NCBI RefSeq assembly: GCF_009827305.1
Contig: NZ_WTYJ01000003.1
Location: forward strand, 1 to 64,000
Direction: 5' to 3'
Length of the DNA stretch: 64,000 nucleotides
From: Croceibacterium xixiisoli
GTDB lineage: Bacteria; Pseudomonadota; Alphaproteobacteria; Sphingomonadales; Sphingomonadaceae
Made by a program: the position numbers and the translations under genes. The notes under the pieces are model-generated. The model did no database searches and was not told the origin of the DNA. It worked only from the letters and a program-made list of their open reading frames with translations. Positions 55,794-64,000 of the stretch are shown piece by piece; within the stretch, counting starts at the first letter, position 1; every line of letters begins with the position of its first letter.

Positions 55794-56678
55794 ATGATCA
55801 TCGACAGAATGCCGCGCGTCAGCCAGATCGTGCGTGAGGTGTGGAAACCGTTGCTGATCCTGGCAATCTGGGACGTGGCGGTCACGGTGGTCTATTACGT
55901 GCTGCCCTTCAAGGCACCATCCCTGCCGCTTACCCTGTTCGGCTCGGCGCTGGCCCTGTTTCTCGGATTTCGCAGCAATTCGGCCTATCAGCGATGGTGG
56001 GAAGGCCGGGTACTGTGGGGATCCATGATCAATGCCTCGCGCAATCTTGCCCGCGCCGTGCGCAATTTCCTCTCTGCGCCGGATTCGGCGGAACTGCAGC
56101 GAGAGATCATCCTGCGCCAGATCGCCTATGTGAATGCGCTGCGCTGCCAGTTGCGGCGCACGAACGTAGCCGAAGAGGTGCTGCGCGTCCTTCCCGCTGC
56201 AGATGCACGCTCGGCGCTCGCTCGCACGAATGTCGCCAACGGTCTGCTTGATGGTACTGGCCGGCGGGTGGAACAAGCGCGCGCCCGTGGATGGCTCGAT
56301 ACGATTCAGCAAAGCCAGATCGAAAGCGTGCTGATCGATATCTCCAATGCGCAGGGTGGGATGGAGCGGCTCAAGAACACGCCCTTGCCAAACCAGTATC
56401 GCTTCTTTCCGACCCTGTTCACGCATGTGTTCTGCATTTTCCTGCCGATTGGGCTGGTCGAAACGCTGGGTTATGCGACCCCGCTCGGCTCGACCATTGC
56501 CGGCCTGATGTTCCTTGCCGTGCTCGCGATCGGTGACGATCTGGTCGATCCCTTCGCCAACACCGTGCACGACGTGTGCGTGAGCGCGATGTGCCGTACA
56601 ATCGAAATCGATTTGCTGCAGGCGATCGGTGAGCCAGCTCCGGAGCCGCTGACACCCGTGAAAGGGGTGCTGTGGTGA
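55794..56678 (+). CDS. Bestrophin-family ion channel protein
   Basis: A 294-residue membrane protein of the bacterial bestrophin (UPF0187) family. It opens MPRVSQIVREVWKPLLILA, then has SLPLTLFGSALALFLGFRSNSAYQRWWEGRVLWGSMINASRNLAR, the family signature. The late PFANTVHDVCVSAMCRTIEIDLLQAIGE and IGDDLVDPF are typical. Such proteins form pentameric chloride or cation channels. Monocistronic. Confidence 0.92.
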   Translation: MIIDRMPRVSQIVREVWKPLLILAIWDVAVTVVYYVLPFKAPSLPLTLFGSALALFLGFRSNSAYQRWWEGRVLWGSMINASRNLARAVRNFLSAPDSAELQREIILRQIAYVNALRCQLRRTNVAEEVLRVLPAADARSALARTNVANGLLDGTGRRVEQARARGWLDTIQQSQIESVLIDISNAQGGMERLKNTPLPNQYRFFPTLFTHVFCIFLPIGLVETLGYATPLGSTIAGLMFLAVLAIGDDLVDPFANTVHDVCVSAMCRTIEIDLLQAIGEPAPEPLTPVKGVLW

Positions 56679-56942
56679 CAGGATCAGGCAAGGGGGCATT
56701 CGCACCAGGGCACTGACCCGTAGCCTCTCCGATTCGCGAGTGTGTGGGTCTTCAGCTTCTACTCAGCCTGATTGGGCGCTCCGTTAACTGCCAGTCGGGT
56801 GATTTGTGGGCTGCAATCTGCAGATTCGGCTCAAAACCTGCTTTTTCCTGTGCGCCAGCCGCAGTTCAATGCCCCTTGGAGAGGGTCATTGTTAACCAAT
56901 TGGCCCTAAAAATTTTACAAATGGGCGTACAGGTGGATTGAA

Positions 56943-59237
56943 ATGAGCGCGGCACTGGCGCGATTCGACAGGTTGGCGGGCTGGTTACTCGGCTCCCGGA
57001 CGGAAGTGTCCGGGGCGATGGCCGTCCGTTTGCAAAACGGTCTGTTCGCTTCGGTACCGATCTTCATCGGCGGGATCGTCAACACCTCTGTCGTGGCAGC
57101 CATCGCCGCCGCACGCCAGCCCAGCGCAGCCTTCATCGGCTGGCTGATTTTTGAACTTCTGCTTGGTGTCATCCGCATCACCGTCCAGCTCCACGGGCGC
57201 CGGGCGATCGCGGCGGGGGCACATCCGCCGCGTCTGCTGGCGGCACTGCTGTCCTGCGTCTGGGCGGGGTCGCTGGGGGTGGGCACCTTCCTTTGCATCA
57301 CCAGCGGCGATTGGGTGCTGGCCACGATCGCGTGCCTTTCGGCTGCAGCCATGGTCAGCGGCATGTGCCTGCGCAATTTCGGCACACCCAGGCTCTCGGC
57401 AGCGATGGTGCTGCTGGCGCTGGTGCCCTGCATGATCGCAGGGCTGCTGACTCAGGAACCGGCGGTTCCGATCATCAGTGCGCAATTGCCGATCTTCATG
57501 CTGACGATCCTGTCAGCCTCTTTCGCCCTGCACAAGATGCTGGTGTCGTGGATGTCGACCACCAACGAGCTGGAACGCAGCGAATCGCTCAATGAAACCA
57601 TTCTGCGGTCCAGCCCGGACTACATCCTGATTCTCGACCGTGATTATGAGGTGGTATACTGCAACCGTCCCGACGGCATGTGGGCAGAACCGTTCGCGCC
57701 AGTGGGGCAGAACTGGCTGTCGATGCTTGCGGAAGCGGATCGCCCCCTGGCCACGCGTGCGCTGGAAATCGCCGGAGCGGAACAACCGGCCAATATCGGT
57801 ATCCACCGGCTGAACAGTGTCGGCGAACGGCGCTGGCTCGACATTGCCGTCAACCGAACCTCGGATGCTTCCGGCCGCTTCATCGTCGTGGCGAGGGACA
57901 TTACCCACCAGAAGCGGACCGAAGAAAAGGCGCTGTGGATGGCGCAGCATGACGCGCTGACGGGCCTGCCCAATCGCACGGTGCTGCAGGCGCGGCTCGA
58001 TGCGCTGCTGGCGGATGAGGGGCGGCGCGATGGCCATGCGATGCTGATCCTGGATGTGGACCACTTCAAATCGGTCAATGATACCTTGGGCCATGATGCC
58101 GGCGACAAGATGCTGTGCATTCTTGCCCAGCGACTGGGCGATGTTCTCGAAGAACAGGATCTGGTCACGCGTACGGGCGGGGACGAGTTTGCCCTGGTCA
58201 TTGCCGCCCCTTGCGAGGCGGCGGTCGAGGAACTGACCGAACGCATCTTCGACCGGTTGCGCGAACCTGTCAGCCATGGTGACCGGCTGCTGGATTGCAG
58301 CGTCAGCATCGGCGCCAGCCTGCTTCCCGCGTCGGGTGGTTCGCGGTCCGAAGTGATGAAGGCCGCCGACATTGCGCTTTACGCGGCCAAGGCGGCCGGG
58401 CGCGGCCAGTTGCGCATCTTCGAGCCGCAGATGATGCTGGATGTCGAACAGCACCAGACGAAGATGACCGCCGCCCGTCAGGCGCTGAAGCGGGACGCGA
58501 TCGAGCCTCATTATCAGCCCAAGGTTGCCTTGGGTTCGTCTCGCATCGTCGGCTTCGAAGCCCTGCTGCGCTGGCGGGATCGCAATGGCCGGCTGTGCGG
58601 GCCTGACGGAATCCTGCCCGCCTTCGAGGATCCGTCTCTCGGAGAGGCGCTGAGCGAGATGATGCTGCGCAAGGTGCTCGACGATATCGTCAGCTGGCGC
58701 AGCGCCGGGGTCGAATTCGAACATGTGGCGATCAATGTGGCGGGGGGCGATTTCCGTCGTGGCGGCTTTGTCGAAACCATTCCTGATCAACTGCTAGCCC
58801 GATCGCTGCCGTCCACCTGCCTGCAGATCGAAGTGACCGAAAACGTCTTCCTCGGCCAATGCGCGCAGGAAGTGGAACAGACCCTGCGCAAGCTCAGCAA
58901 CCATGGCGTGCGCATTGCGCTGGATGATTTCGGCACGGGCTATGCCTCGCTGTCCCACCTCAACCAGTTCCCGGTCGACTTGCTGAAGATCGACCGCTCC
59001 TTCACCGAAAAGCTCGGCAGCAGCCCCGATGCAGAAGCGATTGCCGCCACCGTCATCAACCTGGGCCATTGCTTCGGGATGGAAGTCGTCGCCGAAGGGG
59101 TCGAAACGCCCGGTCAGGAAGCGATTCTGCTCGGCATGGGATGCGACACCGGCCAGGGCTATCTCTATGCACCGGCCATGCCCGCCGACGATGTTCCAGC
59201 CGCGCTGGCCGAACAGGATGATGCGCTGAGGGCGTGA
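56943..59237 (+). CDS. Membrane-bound PAS-GGDEF-EAL cyclic-di-GMP signalling protein
   Basis: A 764-residue protein. About five to six N-terminal helices (residues about 30-195) form a membrane sensor. A PAS domain (SSPDYILILDRDYEVVYCNR) follows, then a GGDEF domain with intact TRTGGDEFALV near residue 415, then EAL with GFEALLRWRDRNG, EVTENVFLG, ALDDFGTGYASLSHLNQFPVDLLKID and VAEGVETPGQEA. No RxxD inhibitory site precedes the GGDEF motif. Both activities look possible; net effect on c-di-GMP is not known. Confidence 0.93.
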   Translation: MSAALARFDRLAGWLLGSRTEVSGAMAVRLQNGLFASVPIFIGGIVNTSVVAAIAAARQPSAAFIGWLIFELLLGVIRITVQLHGRRAIAAGAHPPRLLAALLSCVWAGSLGVGTFLCITSGDWVLATIACLSAAAMVSGMCLRNFGTPRLSAAMVLLALVPCMIAGLLTQEPAVPIISAQLPIFMLTILSASFALHKMLVSWMSTTNELERSESLNETILRSSPDYILILDRDYEVVYCNRPDGMWAEPFAPVGQNWLSMLAEADRPLATRALEIAGAEQPANIGIHRLNSVGERRWLDIAVNRTSDASGRFIVVARDITHQKRTEEKALWMAQHDALTGLPNRTVLQARLDALLADEGRRDGHAMLILDVDHFKSVNDTLGHDAGDKMLCILAQRLGDVLEEQDLVTRTGGDEFALVIAAPCEAAVEELTERIFDRLREPVSHGDRLLDCSVSIGASLLPASGGSRSEVMKAADIALYAAKAAGRGQLRIFEPQMMLDVEQHQTKMTAARQALKRDAIEPHYQPKVALGSSRIVGFEALLRWRDRNGRLCGPDGILPAFEDPSLGEALSEMMLRKVLDDIVSWRSAGVEFEHVAINVAGGDFRRGGFVETIPDQLLARSLPSTCLQIEVTENVFLGQCAQEVEQTLRKLSNHGVRIALDDFGTGYASLSHLNQFPVDLLKIDRSFTEKLGSSPDAEAIAATVINLGHCFGMEVVAEGVETPGQEAILLGMGCDTGQGYLYAPAMPADDVPAALAEQDDALRA

Positions 59238-59289
59238 ATTCCTTATCTACCTGAAAACTCCCGATCTTCCGGCGGTGTAACGCCCGGTA

Positions 59290-59475
59290 ACGGTAACGTT
59301 TCGAACGATTACCGTAATTAACCTACCCGCACCCCGTGACCCACGCCATTCATCTGCGTGGAGCTTCAGCTGAACATTGGCGAGACTGCACCGATCGGCA
59401 CCCTGTGCGATGCGATCGGTCATCATCACCCCATGTCGGCTGATCAGCAGGGATATTCCATTCCCGATGGGAATG
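59290..59475 (+). promoter_or_regulatory. Structured leader upstream of the TonB-receptor operon
   Basis: Inverted repeats in one 190-base stretch: ACGGTAACGTT-TCG-AACGATTACCGT (59290-59314, one bulge), CCACGC/GCGTGG (59341-59361), ACCGATCG-GCAC/GTGC-(GATG)-CGATCGGT (59390-59420), GCTGATCAGC (about 59437) and CATTCCC-GAT-GGGAATG (59459-59475) just before the Shine-Dalgarno. It may be an operator plus a structured 5' leader. Confidence 0.5.
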
Positions 59476-59492
59476 TGGAGCACGGGGAAAAT

Positions 59493-61505
59493 ATGGCATT
59501 TCGGACAATTGCAGGGCTCGTTTCACTGACAGCCATGAGCTGGGCCAATGTGGCGCTGGCGGACGATATCACGGCGAACACCGCCGATGCGGTGGCCGCA
59601 GCTGAAGAGGCTGCGGATGATGCCGATGATGATCAGCAGCGCCGCACCCAGGATGGCGATGAAATCGTCGTCACGGCCGCCAGCCTGGAAGAAACCCTGC
59701 CGCAGGAACTGTCGCGCTATGGCTACAAGGTGGAGGTGATCGAGGAAGAAACGATCCGCAACCGTGGCTATATCGACATCGCCCAGGCGCTCGACATGGA
59801 AGTGCCGGGCCTCACGGTGCTGAGCCAGGCCGGCCCGTTCAGCTATGCCAATATCTCGCTGCAGGGTTCGCGCAACAGCGACGTCTTGTGGACCATCGAT
59901 GGCGTGCGCATCGGCAACCGCCTCTACAATTCCACCAGCCCGGCCGACACGCTGCCCGCGGCAATGGTGCAGCAGGTGGAAGTGCTCAAGGGCGGGCATG
60001 GCCTGTTCTACGGCACCCAGGCGCTGGCCGGCGTGATCAATCTGGTCACCCACCGCTTCGATGATGAAACCAGCGGGGATTTCACCGTCGGAACCAGCAC
60101 CAATGTCGGCTATCGGGCCGAAGGCCGGGTCAATCTGGCCGTCGGCGATCACCGCTTCATGGTCTGGGGCGTGAAGGATCAGGGCGAAGGCTTCGCCATC
60201 TTCGACAAATACAACGATACGGTGACCGATCGCGAACGGTCCTACGACGTGCTCAGCGCCGGCATCAAATATGGCTATGAGTTCACGCCCGATCTCAGCG
60301 TGCTGCTGCATTACATGCGCACCTGGGCCGATCTGGATAACCAGTCCGTTTCCGCGCAGAACGTCAATATGCGCGATCAGCAGATTGCCATCGGCCGCAT
60401 CGATTTCACCCCGTCCGAAGCGGCCAAGCTCTATCTGAAAACCTATTACCACCAATGGGATACGGATTACGGCCCGGCTGGCCGGGCGACCGCATATTGG
60501 GGCTTCAAGGATTTCGGCGTCAACGCGCTGGCGCAGCTGAAGCTGCATCCGGGTCTGGAATATCACATCGGCTATGAATACCAGACCTACAAGGGCCGGG
60601 ACGAAGTGCTGCTGATCGATGGCCAGTCCGAACAGGTTCACGCCTTCTTCGGCCAGATCCGCACCAGCGATGATTTTTCCGATCGCCTGCGTCTGGCCGC
60701 CGGCCTGCGCCACAATGAACAGTCCGATTCCAGCTCCACCGTGTGGAACGCCTCGGGCAGCTTCGTCCTGTCGCCCGCGCTGCAGCTGGATGCCTCCGTC
60801 GGCACATCGTTCCTGCTGCCCGATGCAGAGCAATTGTACGGCATCGATACCTGCTGCACACATGGCAATCCCAATCTGAAGCCGGAAGAAAGCTTCGCCA
60901 TCAATCTGGGCGCCAGCGGCCGGATCGGCGGCTTCCGCTGGAGCCTGGCGGGCTGGGATCGCAAGATCGAAAACCTGATCGCCAGCAGCACCATCGGCGC
61001 GCCCGAAGGCTTCAATTCGATTTTCGTGAACGTGCCGGGCCAGGTGAAGGCGCGCGGTTTCGAAGCGCTGGTGGCGGCCCAGCTGCCCGCCGGTTTCGAT
61101 GCCATGGTCACCTACACCTATAGTGAGGAAATCGCCCGCAATACCAACACCCAGATCCAGGGCAGGCCGAAGCATTCGGGCAAGGCGGCACTGAACTGGT
61201 CGCCCGAAGACGCGCCCTATGGCGCCAGCCTGACCGCCAAATATTTCGGCCGGACGGAAAACACGCTGACGGGGCTGGGCCTGCGCGAATGGGGCGATTT
61301 CATCGTCGCCGATCTGTCGGCCCATTCCTTCCTCGATGATGATCAGCGCTGGCGCGCCACCGTGCGGCTGGAAAACGTCTTTGATCAGGATGCCGCGCGC
61401 GGCCTCAGCTCCGCACTGATCAATGGCGAACGCAGCCTGGTGCGCCGCCTGGGCGCCCCGCGCACCTTCTATCTCACCATCAGCCACAGCTTCGGCGCGC
61501 GCTGA
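59493..61505 (+). CDS. TonB-dependent outer-membrane receptor
   Basis: A 670-residue receptor. The start at 59493 gives a signal peptide ending near NVALADD (residue 25) behind a GGGGAAAA site; earlier in-frame starts (59358, 59432) would hide it. After an acidic Ala/Asp-rich stretch comes DGDEIVVTAASLEETLPQELS, a TonB-box/plug start. Plug motifs NISLQGSRNSDVLWTIDGVRIGN and VEVLKGGHGLFYGTQALAGVINLVT follow, then a 22-strand barrel ending SHSFGAR. The substrate is unknown; its PepSY partner suggests a metal-siderophore. Confidence 0.93.
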   Translation: MAFRTIAGLVSLTAMSWANVALADDITANTADAVAAAEEAADDADDDQQRRTQDGDEIVVTAASLEETLPQELSRYGYKVEVIEEETIRNRGYIDIAQALDMEVPGLTVLSQAGPFSYANISLQGSRNSDVLWTIDGVRIGNRLYNSTSPADTLPAAMVQQVEVLKGGHGLFYGTQALAGVINLVTHRFDDETSGDFTVGTSTNVGYRAEGRVNLAVGDHRFMVWGVKDQGEGFAIFDKYNDTVTDRERSYDVLSAGIKYGYEFTPDLSVLLHYMRTWADLDNQSVSAQNVNMRDQQIAIGRIDFTPSEAAKLYLKTYYHQWDTDYGPAGRATAYWGFKDFGVNALAQLKLHPGLEYHIGYEYQTYKGRDEVLLIDGQSEQVHAFFGQIRTSDDFSDRLRLAAGLRHNEQSDSSSTVWNASGSFVLSPALQLDASVGTSFLLPDAEQLYGIDTCCTHGNPNLKPEESFAINLGASGRIGGFRWSLAGWDRKIENLIASSTIGAPEGFNSIFVNVPGQVKARGFEALVAAQLPAGFDAMVTYTYSEEIARNTNTQIQGRPKHSGKAALNWSPEDAPYGASLTAKYFGRTENTLTGLGLREWGDFIVADLSAHSFLDDDQRWRATVRLENVFDQDAARGLSSALINGERSLVRRLGAPRTFYLTISHSFGAR

Positions 61506-61507
61506 TC

Positions 61508-63058
61508 ATGAAGTCGGCGCTTTCCCGCGGCATATTGGTGCTGCACCGCTACACGGGCGTCCTCGTCGGCGTGCTGATGACGGTGTGGTGCCTGTCCGGC
61601 TTCGTGATGATGTATCAGGAAATGCCGGGCGTTACGGAGGAGGAAGCGCTGGCCAGCCTGGCGCCGGTCGATCTGTCGGCGCCGCTGGCGCTGGATGCGC
61701 TGCCCTTTGCCGACACGGATGAGATCGGCGGATTCCGGATCGACATGCTGGAAGGCCGGCCCGTGCTGCGCCTTGGCGGCGGCCGTGGTGGTCGTGGGGG
61801 CGGCCGGCGGGGCGGGGGTGGCCCCGCCGGCAATTTCGATCTGATCAGCGGCACCGAACTGGCGGAACTCACCCCGCAACAGCTGGCTGATGTCGCGCGG
61901 CGGTTCGCGGCGGCGAAGGGTATCACCCCGGCGGCCGAATTGCGCCCCGTGCTGATGCAGGAACAGGATCAGTGGACGCTGCAGGCCTTCCGTTCTGCGC
62001 AGCCGCTCTATCGCGTCGATCTGGGCGATGCCGCCGATACGGTGGTCTATGTCTCCGCTGCCAGCGGCAGTGTGGCGATGGATACCAACCGCAACGAACG
62101 GATTCTCGCCTGGCTGGGCGCCATTCCGCACTGGCTCTATCCCACGGTGCTGCGGCAGGATGGCGAATTGTGGAGCCAGATCGTGATCTGGACTTCCGTC
62201 ATCGGCACCTTCCTCACCATCACCGGCCTCTATGTCGGGATCGGCCGGATCAGCCGCAGGAAAGGCCGCATCTCACCCTACAAGGGGCTGTGGTACTGGC
62301 ACCATATGGTCGGGCTGGTGTTCGGCATCCTGACCATGACCTGGGTGTTCAGCGGGCTGATGACCATGAGCCCCTGGGGCCTGCTGGAAGGGCCGCCCAA
62401 CAGCTATCGTCAGGATATTGCGGGCAAGGCCACATGGGCCGATGTGCGCGGCTTCATCGAACAGGCCGGGCATCAGGGCCTGCCCGATGGCACAGCGCAG
62501 CTGCGCCCGGCGGTGCTGGGCGGGCGCCTGCATGTGCTGGCCCATGCGCCCGCTGCCGATCCCCTGCGGCTGGGTGCTGACGCACGCCCGGCCCCCCTGC
62601 AACGCGCCGAAGTCGATGCGGCGCTGGCCAACGCGCTCGGCAGCATGCCGCGCGGGGAAACCGAACTGTTCACCGGGGAAGATGCCTATCACTATGGCTT
62701 CAAGGATCGGCAGGCGCAGCCCGCCTATCGTGTGATGCTGCAGGATGATCAGCAGACGCGGATCTATCTGAACGCTGCCACGGGGGAAGTCGGGCGCGTG
62801 GTCGATGATGCGGCGCGCCAGTCCCGCTGGCTGCGCAACGGCCTCCACAGCCTGGATTTCATCCCCGGCCGCCCGCTGTGGGATGTGATCACCATCGTGC
62901 TGCTGATCGGGGTGACGCTGGTCTGCGCCACGGGCGCCTGGATGAGCTTTCGCCGCGTCGGCCGCGACGTGAAGATGCTGCGCCGCCGGCTGCGGCGCAA
63001 GCTCTCCGGCGATCCGCCCCGCCGGGCGCCGGTGGCGAGGCCTGAGCAGCAGGCTTGA
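61508..63058 (+). CDS. PepSY-associated TM-helix membrane protein
   Basis: A 516-residue inner-membrane protein of the PepSY_TM type. It begins with LHRYTGVLVGVLMTVWCLSGFVMMYQE, and later helices are at about 215-235, 255-290 (WYWHHMVGLVFGILTMTWVFSGLM) and 465-485 (VITIVLLIGVTLVCATGAWM). Periplasmic PepSY-like modules lie between. A Gly/Arg-rich loop (residues about 92-115) is unusual. Such proteins often sit with TonB receptors and may reduce or process the imported metal complex. It begins 2 bases after the receptor stop. Confidence 0.9.
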   Translation: MKSALSRGILVLHRYTGVLVGVLMTVWCLSGFVMMYQEMPGVTEEEALASLAPVDLSAPLALDALPFADTDEIGGFRIDMLEGRPVLRLGGGRGGRGGGRRGGGGPAGNFDLISGTELAELTPQQLADVARRFAAAKGITPAAELRPVLMQEQDQWTLQAFRSAQPLYRVDLGDAADTVVYVSAASGSVAMDTNRNERILAWLGAIPHWLYPTVLRQDGELWSQIVIWTSVIGTFLTITGLYVGIGRISRRKGRISPYKGLWYWHHMVGLVFGILTMTWVFSGLMTMSPWGLLEGPPNSYRQDIAGKATWADVRGFIEQAGHQGLPDGTAQLRPAVLGGRLHVLAHAPAADPLRLGADARPAPLQRAEVDAALANALGSMPRGETELFTGEDAYHYGFKDRQAQPAYRVMLQDDQQTRIYLNAATGEVGRVVDDAARQSRWLRNGLHSLDFIPGRPLWDVITIVLLIGVTLVCATGAWMSFRRVGRDVKMLRRRLRRKLSGDPPRRAPVARPEQQA

Positions 63059-63615
63059 GGCACTGCAGTGCCGCCCCTGGCCTGCGAACCAGCCCAAACG
63101 ATGCCAGAGGCCTTCCGGCCATTGGGGCGGACGCATGATGTCTTACTAGCGTCAGAGTTTGCTCTGGAAAAGCACGTGATTACTGGCTGCATAGGCCGAC
63201 GTCGGTTTCGACCAGAATGCAACATTCGCCGATCAAACTCAGAACAGTAGCTTCCGCCAGAACCAGGCATGCGCGCAGTCCAAACCCGAATGGCAACTGC
63301 GCTTCTCATATAAGCCGTTCGCTGGGCCTTCAAGAAGACCTGAGAGCTGCTGCTCAATGACCGATGGCGAAATCCACAGTTAGCCACAGCACTGGGAAGA
63401 GTGCTGTTGTCTGCAGTCATGTAATCAAGGTTCGACGCGCAGAAATCGGAGGAAAATTTCTAGGTGGATCCAACAGAAGATTGCCAGAACTCAGATCACA
63501 GGCATCAATATCACTGAATTGACTCCGCGTGCCAAGAACTTCCTTGTGTGGACGTCGCCTTGCAGTAAAATGTTGCGATTAGGGTGGGTGGATTATCTGG
63601 TTAATAGGGGGGGGC
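63059..63615. other. Gene-poor stretch of differing composition
   Basis: No convincing gene in 557 bases after the PepSY gene. AT content rises towards the right. A short run of open frame on the minus strand (about 62764-63420) has no ribosome binding site or motif. A T-run is seen as TTAATAGGGGGGGG just before the gene at 63616. This may be the border of an accessory segment. Confidence 0.5.
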
Positions 63616-64000
63616 ATGGACGTATCGACAACGATCAACCTATCTGCACCTGAGAGGGAGCGCATCCGTAACATCTTCGTTTGTGCGGATGATGCGGCGC
63701 TTGAGATAAAACTCGGCGAAGTGTCCCGAGCAGCCATCCAAGAGCACCTTGACATGTTTCTTGGTACGGGAGCCTTCACCAGAGGTAACGACTTTCGCGA
63801 GCATCGGCTCGCGATGCTTATCTTGCACACTTTCGGCGGTCGCATTCCCAGCGAGAGCGATGTATCGAAGATGTTTCAGTCTACTAGGACGGGTAGTCGG
63901 AGCCTTCTTCGCGCTACTATGTCGAAGTATCAAATACTTCTCGAGCGGGCTATGAAGGCTACGCTGCTCGCGCTTGTCAACGATGCCACTCCACAAGGTG
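63616..64000 (+). CDS. Unrecognised protein, truncated by the window edge
   Basis: An open frame of 128 codons from ATG 63616 runs off the window without a stop. GGGGGGGG lies a few bases upstream as a possible Shine-Dalgarno. It begins MDVSTTINLSAPERERI and contains LEIKLGEVSRAAIQEHLDMFLGTGAF, a repressor-like or all-helical segment, then FGGRIPSESDVSKMFQSTRTGSRSLLRATMSKYQILLERA, with many Ser/Arg/Lys. No Cys pair or signal peptide is seen. No family is recognised. Codon use is less GC-rich than the rest of the window, suggesting transfer. Confidence 0.6.
   Translation, partial: MDVSTTINLSAPERERIRNIFVCADDAALEIKLGEVSRAAIQEHLDMFLGTGAFTRGNDFREHRLAMLILHTFGGRIPSESDVSKMFQSTRTGSRSLLRATMSKYQILLERAMKATLLALVNDATPQG

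Noticed and set aside
59238-59492. Cobalamin riboswitch or Zur/Fur box in the TonB-receptor leader
   Set aside because: No GCCACTG-type B12 box, and the 59290-59314 repeat does not match the alphaproteobacterial Zur or Fur consensus well enough.
62764-63420. Minus-strand open frame after the PepSY gene
   Set aside because: Half of it lies antisense to the PepSY gene; the rest is Ser/Arg-rich without motifs or ribosome binding site.

Overview
The window is GC-rich chromosomal DNA from an alphaproteobacterium, most likely a member of the Sphingomonadales (Sphingomonadaceae or Erythrobacteraceae). This is inferred from a fused cysNC next to cysD, a petABC-apt run, a TonB-dependent receptor paired with a PepSY protein, a lone choice-of-anchor-A/PEP-CTERM protein, and many housekeeping genes in compact runs with 1 to 8 nt overlaps. 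It is mostly core genome. Foreign-looking material is limited to the 32.3-33.3 kb interval and the right edge from about 63.1 kb.

Layout. 0-1.6 kb: 3' part of an initiator tRNA and a secreted PEP-CTERM protein. 1.8-8.6 kb: a tripartite RND efflux operon (adaptor, pump, outer-membrane factor) and its TetR-type regulator; the same 15-bp site lies over the regulator start and upstream of the pump operon. 8.7-12.4 kb: a Tat-exported PhoX-type phosphatase behind a Pho-box-like site, an O-methyltransferase and fumC. 12.5-16.1 kb: sulfate activation, cysD-cysNC-cysQ. 16.2-19 kb: valine catabolism (acyl-CoA dehydrogenase and 3-hydroxyisobutyryl-CoA hydrolase). 19.1-22 kb: RidA, I78 inhibitor and lipoprotein genes, a dispersed palindromic repeat, then MaoC and TauD genes. 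22-26.2 kb: DUF808 protein, two-component system and a TonB_C-like protein. 26.2-29.2 kb: etfBA and sucC. 29.3-32.3 kb: IMPase-family protein, OmpA-type lipoprotein, CNNM/HlyC-type membrane protein.

32.3-33.3 kb holds a decayed IS5-family copy, a DUF2750 gene and a second copy of the dispersed repeat. 33.4-41.8 kb is a long single-direction run (gpmA, purE, purK, folA, ribF, GNAT, ileS, lspA, DUF3035 lipoprotein) covering glycolysis, purine, folate and flavin synthesis, tRNA charging and lipoprotein maturation. 41.9-51.7 kb: tRNA-Thr, an Excalibur-domain protein, two bacterial PH-domain membrane proteins, a PRC-barrel protein, a small GNAT, a threonine aldolase, a DMT exporter, an epimerase-like SDR, pepN and pgeF. 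51.8-55.4 kb: the cytochrome bc1 genes petABC, coupled to apt, then tRNA-Gly. 55.8-63 kb: a bestrophin-family channel, a membrane GGDEF-EAL protein, and a TonB receptor-PepSY pair behind a leader rich in inverted repeats. 63.1-64 kb: a long gene-poor stretch of different base composition and the start of an unrecognised gene cut by the window edge.

The best leads are regulatory: the shared TetR-operator candidate, the Pho-box candidate before phoX, the structured leader before the TonB receptor, hairpins that hide the start regions of apt and of the gene after etfA, and a roughly 100-bp dispersed repeat present twice in opposite orientations. I did not find a clear new defence or metabolic system. 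The truncated gene at the right edge is the most likely entry to an accessory region.
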